In this document: piece by piece, positions 56,892-64,000 of the stretch | How the letters are laid out: each line of letters opens with the position of its first letter | Position numbering within the stretch: position 1 is the stretch's first letter | Source of the DNA: Diplocarpon mali | Taxonomy: Eukaryota > Ascomycota > Leotiomycetes > Helotiales > Drepanopezizaceae | DNA: 64,000 bases | Assembly: GCA_024741835.1 (NCBI GenBank) | Contig: JAENRP010000027.1 | Span: 124,001 to 188,000, forward strand | Direction of reading: 5' to 3' | Notes under the pieces: model-generated | What the model was told of the DNA's origin: nothing | Database searches by the model: none | The model's input: the letters and a program-made list of their open reading frames with translations, nothing else | Program-made: the position numbers and the translations under genes

Positions 56892-59705
56892 CTACCGGAA
56901 GAGCCCAAGCGTCCCCTCCAGCTTCGTCAACATCTCCTCTCTCTCGCCAACCGGCGTGCTGAGCGCCGTGACAGCGCCACCGGCTCCGATGTGCCAAGTT
57001 TCCGTTTCTTTCCTCGTCGTCTTCACGCTGCTCTGATTCCCCTCTTGCCGAGCCGCGCCCTGTCTCTTTTCCTGGGAGGAATCGCCATCTTCATCTCCAT
57101 ACCTGTCGACGGTCTCGTCTTCATCCGCCCATTTAAACGCGCACCGGATGTTGACACTCCAGTCCCCTCTCCCGCCGACGTCCGCAAACCCTACCACGCC
57201 GCTGTACAGACTCCTCTCTCGGCCCCCTTCAACCTGCTGCAAGATTTCGCAGCTGCGCTTCTTGGGTGCGCCAGTCATGCTGCCGGGTGGGAGGGAGGCT
57301 GAGAGGATGTCTAGACCTCCGTAGCCCCCTGAGTCTGCTGTTCCGTCTCCGTCTTCACCTGGAGGTAGAGAGGGGATAGTCCCGCGCACCACAGAAATCA
57401 TCTGGAACACGCTCTTATACTCCTCCACCACCATCAATCTCGGCACCTCAACACCACCCGCTCCACACACCCCGTACAGATCATGCCGCACCAGATCCAC
57501 AATCATCAGATTCTCCGCCTTTTCCTTCGGAACATCCAGAAGAGGGAGAGCGGCTGCGAGGGTGGAGACCTGTGCGGATTTTCGCACGGTGCCTTTCATG
57601 GGCCGGAGCTCGCAGGTCTGTGTTGTGAAAGTGAGGAAGAGCTCCGGAGAGGCGGAGAGGAATGTCAAGGGCCCGAGACGCAGGAAGGAGGCAAAGGGCG
57701 CTGGTTGTATGGCACGGAGTGTCTGGTAGAGGGCCCAGGGTGTGTTTTTGTGAGCGGACGAAGTGGAGAGGGTGACGAGCGTCTGGTCCGTGAGGCAAAG
57801 CTCGTAGGAGTTTCCTGCTCGGATGAAGGATTGGCAGGCGAGAACTTTGGACTCGTAGACATCGTTCTGAGGAGTTTGGACCTGGAGGACAGCAGGTGGA
57901 GTGGTTGTTGTTGTGGGTGGTAAGGAGGGAGTTTCGCGAATCGGGAGAGCAGGGCAAAGTGGGAGGGAGGGAGGTTTACTTTTGACTCGTGCCTGGATCT
58001 TGGACCCGTTGATCGTTGTGTTGTTTATCAACTGCGCAATCTTGAGTGGATCATTTCGTTGTCGATACCGCGCCGTTGCGAGCCCTGCGTAGGGTCCATC
58101 CGAACGGTAGACAAGTAGTGTTTGGGGAAGGGTTAATCCCATCTCGATCATTTTGTTGATAATCTGACTCTTGGAATCCTCGACTGGGAGATTGAAGAAC
58201 GTGATGGTGTTCGGGTGGTAGCTTTCGTTTGGTAAGAGCTTGGCTTCGAGTTTGCTGACAATTGTATCCATCCATGCCATAACTCGCGCCGAGGCTGTCG
58301 GTGGAGCAAGTTGTTGTAAATACATCCGGTTATTGACGTGGTCTACCACGAGTGTTTTCTCGACCCAGGCAAAGCAGAGATCGGGACGCTCATGTTGTCG
58401 TCGTCTCGGGTCTGGGTGAATTCCAATGCTTTCCAGACCTAATTCGTAGGTCGTATAACCCATGAAACCACCCCAGAATGGGGAGTCTAGATTGCCTTCT
58501 TTGACTCTGCGTTTTTCCAGATATTGAGCTAGGTATGGCCATATTCCTGCATATGTGTCGGCAACCAAGTAGGAGATATCAGGTGCCACACCTCGGCCTC
58601 GTGGAATGATCATTTTGATATTCTGCTTCCCGGTCGTATATTCGACCCTCGTACATTGATCGATTTCTAGTCCAATGATAGAATACCGTCCCCGGACATC
58701 CACCCCTCCGGCATGTTTCCCATTAGCATTCGAAGACTCCAAGATAATTTGATCCTGGTTTAAATCCTGAATAGTCTCAACGATATCGGGTATTGATATA
58801 CGTGCAGGGATGTCAATAGTGCGGGAATGACACATGGATTTGTTCTTTCTGATATCGTTGGCATCATTTTGTCCAAGTGATCGATGACATTGGCTTAATA
58901 GACTCTCTCGGGTAACGAACTGCCCTTCACTCGGTCCCTCCAACGTGGCTTGAATACGTCTGTTTTTAGTGTTCCATACCTGTGCTTGGTCAAACCAATT
59001 TGATATAACCTTCCCGCTCTCCTTGCTTGTACAAATTGACTCGGGATGATACTGCAGAGCCCAGAATGGCTTCATCCTGTGCTGCACTCCAACCAAAACC
59101 CTCTCGTCCATAATCCCCGAGTCGTTCTCCTCGGCCAAATCGTGTTCTACCCAGGCCAATGGTAGTAAGTCTGGACACTGCGATGTTGCCTCCCACTTGA
59201 GCTTCTGCCATTCATCCTTTCCAAGCGAATCCTGCCCAATATCCACACACAAGCTCTGGTAAAGCGTAGCATCGATTCTCCCCACGCCCTCAAAAATCCC
59301 AGCTGCCTCTTGTTGCGCCGCCTCACCAATATGCGCAATTTTCCTAATCATCCCATGCTGCGGGCCCCTCAACTTCTTGACCCTCCCCCCAAACTGCAAA
59401 CACAGACTCTGGAAACCCAGACAGATACCTAACACTGGCATCATCTCCTGCTCCTGCAACCTCCAGATCCTCCTCATAATTCCAACATCCTCTATATTCT
59501 CCGGGTGTCCCGGCCCAGGACCGCAGACTACCGCTTCATAATTTCGCAGCTCGGCGTGCAGCGCCTCGTCCGTGGCCAGCGCGGGGTTGTCAATGTGAAT
59601 TATCCGGATGGAGGCGTGGAGGGTGGTGGCAAGCAGGGAGATGATGTTGTTGGAGAAGCTATCGTAGGCATCGATGAAGAGGATTAACGGCTTGGGCTTG
59701 GGCAT
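56892..59705 (-). CDS. Bifunctional aminodeoxychorismate synthase (PabA-PabB fusion)
   Basis: 937 residues as one open frame. Residues 1-245 form the class I glutamine amidotransferase: FIDAYDSFSNNIISLL, VVCGPGPGHPEN, nucleophile Cys in VLGICLGFQSLCLQFGG, and the His-Pro-Glu of QYHPESICTSKESG. The remainder is the chorismate-binding component: SPFWGGFMGYTTYELGLE, NSYELCLTDQTLVTL, SPELFLTF, RPMKGTVRKS, ENLMIVDLVRHDL and SMTGAPKKRSCEILQ, with a late LYSGVVGFADVGG. It makes 4-amino-4-deoxychorismate from chorismate and glutamine for p-aminobenzoate and folate. A Pro/Thr-rich stretch at about residues 573-608 may be a 105-nt in-frame intron (57986-57882, weak GTCAAA donor, CAG acceptor); if spliced the protein is 902 residues. 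Confidence 0.95.
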   Translation of the reverse strand: MPKPKPLILFIDAYDSFSNNIISLLATTLHASIRIIHIDNPALATDEALHAELRNYEAVVCGPGPGHPENIEDVGIMRRIWRLQEQEMMPVLGICLGFQSLCLQFGGRVKKLRGPQHGMIRKIAHIGEAAQQEAAGIFEGVGRIDATLYQSLCVDIGQDSLGKDEWQKLKWEATSQCPDLLPLAWVEHDLAEENDSGIMDERVLVGVQHRMKPFWALQYHPESICTSKESGKVISNWFDQAQVWNTKNRRIQATLEGPSEGQFVTRESLLSQCHRSLGQNDANDIRKNKSMCHSRTIDIPARISIPDIVETIQDLNQDQIILESSNANGKHAGGVDVRGRYSIIGLEIDQCTRVEYTTGKQNIKMIIPRGRGVAPDISYLVADTYAGIWPYLAQYLEKRRVKEGNLDSPFWGGFMGYTTYELGLESIGIHPDPRRRQHERPDLCFAWVEKTLVVDHVNNRMYLQQLAPPTASARVMAWMDTIVSKLEAKLLPNESYHPNTITFFNLPVEDSKSQIINKMIEMGLTLPQTLLVYRSDGPYAGLATARYRQRNDPLKIAQLINNTTINGSKIQARVKSKPPSLPLCPALPIRETPSLPPTTTTTPPAVLQVQTPQNDVYESKVLACQSFIRAGNSYELCLTDQTLVTLSTSSAHKNTPWALYQTLRAIQPAPFASFLRLGPLTFLSASPELFLTFTTQTCELRPMKGTVRKSAQVSTLAAALPLLDVPKEKAENLMIVDLVRHDLYGVCGAGGVEVPRLMVVEEYKSVFQMISVVRGTIPSLPPGEDGDGTADSGGYGGLDILSASLPPGSMTGAPKKRSCEILQQVEGGRERSLYSGVVGFADVGGRGDWSVNIRCAFKWADEDETVDRYGDEDGDSSQEKRQGAARQEGNQSSVKTTRKETETWHIGAGGAVTALSTPVGEREEMLTKLEGTLGLFR

Positions 59706-62257
59706 TATTGTATACAGTCGAGGGTTGAAAGAAAATGTAGGGCATGTATGACAGGGGACTTTTTGGTTTATTTAGCGGTGGCGCGCGGCAGAACTAGATA
59801 GTTTAGGATTAGTGAGGAGCTTGCATAAATCACACGGATAATCAACATTTCTTCGGGTGCCCTTTTCAGCTTTATCTTCTTTTGAATGCTAGATCTACCT
59901 ATTGTATCATGCGTTTTCAGCAAAGAAAAGCATAATCAATCTCTATCTAGAAAATGCTTGTGGGCTCTCCAAAGGATCTTGTCGCTGGCTTTAACCGATT
60001 CAATCGTATAATCGTAGTTAAACAGTTTCCAGCGATGCAGGCTACCGGAGCCTAGTGTTAACAACAACTATGCTTTTTAAGCGTCCATATCTCTGATTAT
60101 CGCAGAGAGCCCTGTAGTATTTCTCTATCTCTTTATTATCCTGCGACGTTTCCTTGTATTAGTGGACAGAGATCTTTAGTATAAGTCTTCTATGTGAACT
60201 ACGAGTTTCTGTGTAGCATCAGAACAAGGGAAAATTACATGTTCTATCACCTATGCTAAGGCTGCAGTTCATGTCAGGATGGCAGTCGCTAGCAATCATC
60301 AAGTTAGTTCAATTTTTGGCACCTTGCATTCCTTCGAGGCACATGTAGCTTATTGCAATGCTTAAATGTTATATTCCCTAGTTTATTTTACCCTTTCTTG
60401 CCATGGATTCAAACCATTACAGTTACAGACATCGGCGGTATGCTTATTAGTTACACAAAAGAGTATTTCTCACTCTTTCAGGACTTCAAAACTGTCCTGT
60501 GGCTGCTAGGGCGGCTGATAAGCTTAACTTACAAGGCTCTAATAAGCCTTCCAAGGTAAGCACAACATTTTGCTGTAGTTTTGGACCAGACATAGATAGA
60601 GCTATTCAGTCTCTTTGTTTTACGGCCTGTAATTGCTTGATTGAGGGTTTGGACCTTTGCAGCGTTGTTACATATACCCTTACAAAAAGTCTGGGTTCAA
60701 TCTCAGGGGAAAACGAGATTGCAATTTGAAAAAACTCCAAAGAGATTCAGAGAAGAACCCATTGAGAAATCCAAAATAATATCAATACACTTCCGCACAT
60801 CTAGTGTAAGCAAAAAACTGTTCTTTGTCTATGCTATACTACCGTCCACAGATTCGTAGATACTACGTTAAGCTTAGCATAGTGGTTTGGAGTTTCTAGC
60901 TCACATACATCAATCAAGGATAAGCAGGTGTATGATTATTAGTGGATCCTTTATTTGTTGTCATGCTGATGACGGATATATAGAAAAGTACAACTTATTA
61001 ATCGCTGCAATGTTTATTTATCTAGTACCCAGAGAGGCTTAGCGCCAAACATTCGAGGATTTTCACAGGGTCGAAAGAGGAGCCAGTGTTAATTTGTGCA
61101 CGAGAATAGTAAAAATGTAACTCGCCCAAATAAGGGTAATCTTAGTTCTGCATTGAGTAGTTAGCAAGATTTCTTAGGACATCGCGTGAGGCGTGAACTT
61201 TTTTTTATTCTCCCCAACAAACGCAATCTTCTTTAACTAATCGCTGTGTTGTTGAGATCACCTCTGCTATCTAAATCTTCCTTCCTTGGCCTATCATGAA
61301 CTCTAGATAAAAGAAGTAAGCACAAAACAAGCCACTTGCCTTTGTTTCAAGCGCTGCAAAACCCCGCGAGTTCCAGCTATTCCTGTTGCGCAAATTCATT
61401 TGAAGAGACCATATGCTAATCAGATCATAGAATACTACTGCATGTCTCTTCAAAATTATTGAGAAAGCTTCTGCAGCTGGGATATCTGCAAACAAAACAT
61501 ATTGCAAACATGAGAAATCTTGATTCGGCCCTTTTTTATAGGATTGGAATTTCAAAACTGACAGAAAGGCTCCAAGAGAATCTGGCACTGGATTCTCTGG
61601 GACAACAGGTCTCCTAATATATTAAACTCTACGAGTCCTTTCACTAGATTCACCAAATTGCTGAGTAACCATATTTGTCAAGCAAAGTGAAAGAGTCAAG
61701 GATGAAGAGCAACACAATTTCGATAGAGGCTACTTTTCACGTCTCTCTTGACTTGAGAGTATTAGTAACACTGCTATAGCTCTCTGTAGGCTCGGTATAC
61801 CTATCCGGTATTGAGGTTGGTGAGGCAATCAACGCTCTTCGTGACATGCAGGGCAGATTTTCAAACACCTGACATGCCAAACGACTCCGCAGATTTTTTC
61901 TTCTCAAATAGCAAAAAATGCCTCTGTTGAGACAAGATTTCTATTGCTATCCGCCCGAAAATTCGCTCTACCAGAATCAATCGTACTCTAGTAACCTAAG
62001 TTGTAAAATAGAGGGCTGCCAGTAGATTGAAGCAATATCAAGTATGAGACCTGGTATCATAAAACCTCGCCAGAGATACGTGCACTCTCCTAGAGAAGCG
62101 TCATTTCGAGCTAAAATTTTGTCTCTACAGGTACCTGACGAGATCAAACAGAACGGATGCGGATCTTGAAAAAGCCTCAAAACCACTCGCTCTCTTCGAG
62201 TTGTCGGATCGTAATGGAGAGCTCTCAGTTCAACAAGGCCTCTCCTCGGGTGATCTG
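59706..62257. other. AT-rich region without a gene
   Basis: The first ~150 bp are the PABA synthase promoter side. From 59.8 kb on the DNA is AT-rich and closed, with chance frames only (60353-60859, 61271-61588). No repeat with definable ends was found. Confidence 0.5.
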
Positions 62258-62601
62258 AAATTCCTACATTTACCACTGGAGCTCAGACTAGCCATTGAGA
62301 AGGGAGCGTTCCATTCAGCAAAGCAAATTCCGTTGCATTTCGAGACTTTTACTCTGCTGTCTCGAGTTGCACAATCCAGGAAGTCGCAAAATCTCCCTTG
62401 ACTCTGCGATTTAACACCAGAAGCGGAATCGAGACCATTGAGAGCTACAAGGTTCTCATGACACGCGGAATAGCTCCTTTCAATCCAGATTCCAGTAGCA
62501 AAAATCAAGATGCCATCAGTCGCCGTATGCCCTTCTGCATCGATTTTGCTCGAGAATTCAGTTATCTCCCCGAGGGCGCAGCTCCGCGCTATAAACACTG
62601 A
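62258..62601 (+). pseudogene. Relic of a 2EXR-type gene
   Basis: One frame reads LKFLHLPLELRLAI, resembling the 2EXR opening, and stops at 62401. An overlapping frame continues KSPLTLRFNTRSGIETIESY and then MPFCIDFAREFSYLP, which is where 2EXR proteins have their Cys/Arg-Glu-Ser-Arg core and a later Pro-Phe-Cys segment. Because the pieces lie in order but in different frames, with parts missing, this looks like a decayed member of the family whose intact relative is at 46601-47803. The assignment rests on short motifs. Confidence 0.45.
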
Positions 62602-63660
62602 TTAGGACAAGGGGGGTTTTTCTTCTTCGTAATATTGACTTCTTGTTATGTTCTTACGGGTGATTTGAGACTCTGAAGGAGTGTGAATAGAGCGTCTCAT
62701 TGTTTCGAAAGCTTCGGAAAGTCTATATTTTCCGGCCTCGGACTCCATATCCATTCGTCTTGGTGGAAGAGTGAGCACTCGTGGACTTACTGTGGGTAGA
62801 GGCGCGTGGCCAAAAGAAGTCGAGATGTCCCGACTGGAGACGGTGGAACTTATTGAGAAGCCCCAAAAGAGAGCAACTAACCGGCTCTTAACAGAGATCA
62901 GAATGCTTTTATGTGAGCTAATCGCGAGAGGCATTTGGTTCAAAGATTGATGGGGGGAGTGAGTAGTAGAGGATATCGATTACTTAGGAGCTGATTCACT
63001 GAGAGGATGAGCTATTTAGCCGTTCAATGCACATCTTAATCTGGTACTACTCAATACTGCAGAAAGCAAGGAGACAAGTTTCGTTGTGAACCGGGTGGAA
63101 ATTCAATTTCCTTACTTATCGTGTCCCCTATTCAATACAAAGAGTTTATAAAGCAGCGACACTTCATTCTCGCACTAATGGACACGGGATAGGAGAGTCT
63201 CTTACGCGGACTGGAGGATTAGGAGCTTAAAAAAAGATTTCTAGGTACAATACGACTTTCAAAATCTAACTGAGTGTGAAATAATGTCAAATTAATTTAT
63301 TAAGGGCAGAGCAAAAATTTTGAGGGTCTCGGGAGCAGGGGGAGCTCGGTCATGAGATTTTTCAAACCAGTAAGTGGTCGAGACGTCGAGCTCGCGCACA
63401 GTCTGGGCTAGAAGAGAGTAAATACCTGGGAGTCTCACTTGGTTCATAGTAGCAATATTGATACCTCGGTTCTTATAGGCACAGGCGATCACAGAATTAG
63501 GAGATCAAGTTCGGAGAAGTATCTCATTAGGGCGATCTGTTACGCTGCTGAACCTTCCAACACTGTTCTGGCCTCACCTTCCCTTTCTTGGCCAGGAATC
63601 ATTAGAAGCTGTATTCATCACTGGTCAAATCTCAAGGACCTGATCTGCTATGAGAACAAC
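62602..63660. other. Intergenic region, right end
   Basis: Minus-strand frames at 62602-62943 and 63292-63492 are short and unassigned. AT-rich DNA lies between. No gene is called. Confidence 0.4.
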
Positions 63661-64000
63661 TTAATTGTCAGATGCTGGACCTGGGGGAGGAGTGCCGAGC
63701 TGGTAAAAATCGTAGATTGTGACCGTCGGAACGCTGGCCATTCTACGCCGAGTTACAAAGGACTTGAAGAGGGTTTCCAAGAAGACTTTGCAGTCGTGTG
63801 TAGTAAGTTTGCAATTGCAGTCAGTGCAAGTTCCTGGCGCCAAGAGACCTTCCGGTCGAATGATGCGGAGCTCTTGCAATCCGATGAAATTCTCGAGTTT
63901 TCGATTGCCACATTTCACCAGGGTAGGTGACAAAGAGCACCACTTCACAGAGCGTATATCAAGATATTGCACTGCTTGAAGATAAGTACCAGCTGGATGG
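63661..64000 (-). CDS. C-terminal part of a possible 2EXR-like protein, runs off the window
   Basis: The frame is open from the right edge to a stop at 63661, with no start inside the window. It reads NRKLENFIGLQELRIIRPEG, then THDCKVFLETLFKSFV and a Pro-rich end. Leu-rich tracts followed by such charged tails are seen at the ends of 2EXR/F-box-like proteins, but this is weak. The antisense strand is also open (63439-63930). It may be a live gene entering from the right or another relic. Confidence 0.38.
   Translation of the reverse strand, partial: HPAGTYLQAVQYLDIRSVKWCSLSPTLVKCGNRKLENFIGLQELRIIRPEGLLAPGTCTDCNCKLTTHDCKVFLETLFKSFVTRRRMASVPTVTIYDFYQLGTPPPGPASDN

Noticed and set aside
1..64000. 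tRNA, rRNA genes or CRISPR arrays
   Set aside because: I looked for T-arm-like GTTCRANYC contexts and regularly spaced repeats and found none convincing; a covariance-model scan would be needed to exclude tRNAs.

Overview
The window looks like nuclear chromosomal DNA of a filamentous ascomycete (Pezizomycotina; a Leotiomycete-like genome is my guess from overall style, not shown by the sequence). Evidence: single-copy eukaryotic housekeeping genes whose coding exons are split by 42-200 nt spliceosomal introns with GTNNGT donors, CTNAY branch points and YAG acceptors. Short GC-balanced gene blocks alternate with long AT-rich, gene-empty stretches carrying only repeat remnants, as in genomes shaped by old transposon activity and possibly RIP. 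I reconstructed exons by hand from frame, splice signals and recalled family motifs; no alignment was run.

Layout. 1-3.2 kb: gene-poor, broken reading frames. 3.2-4.6 kb: secreted major-royal-jelly/yellow-type beta-propeller protein. 6.0-7.4 kb: alpha/beta hydrolase (-). 7.4-14.9 kb: no recognisable gene, but a solo LTR with exact 5-bp target duplication at 13.65-13.81 kb. 14.9-17.9 kb: MSO1 (exocytic SNARE regulator) and MAK16 (60S ribosome assembly), both (-). 18-19.7 kb: AT-rich with a second LTR remnant. 19.7-21.1 kb: ELP5 (Elongator). 23.8-24.8 kb: SNRNP27 (tri-snRNP), apparently carrying a tandemly duplicated intron-exon unit. 25.2-27.9 kb: ER glucosidase I (GH63) ending in HDEL. 28.4-29.2 kb: wrecked GH74 xyloglucanase gene split by a 106-bp solo LTR. 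30.1-31.0 kb: single-pass surface protein. 31.5-32.0 kb: DUF952 protein. 32-38.7 kb: AT-rich island containing one small gene, a predicted 79-residue secreted eight-cysteine protein built from five exons, two of only 18 and 12 nt. 38.7-41.8 kb: unknown nuclear-type protein (-) divergent from SEC22 (+). 41.8-46.6 kb: gene-poor, second copy of the 106-bp-type solo LTR. 46.6-59.7 kb: densest block: 2EXR protein, CLPTM1, LOG-type phosphoribohydrolase, proteasome alpha-6 (PRE5), VPS55, fused PabA-PabB p-aminobenzoate synthase. 59.7-64 kb: AT-rich, with remains of 2EXR-type genes.

Functionally there is no single pathway cluster. Several neighbours serve the secretory route (GLS1, SEC22, MSO1, VPS55, CLPTM1), the rest RNA/ribosome/proteasome upkeep and folate supply. 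The accessory content (yellow-like protein, GH74 relic, Cys-rich protein, LTRs) sits in or beside the AT-rich stretches. The most novel-looking items are the micro-exon Cys-rich secreted gene, the miniature LTR family with exact target-site duplications, the duplicated intron unit in SNRNP27 and the HDEL-tailed glucosidase I.
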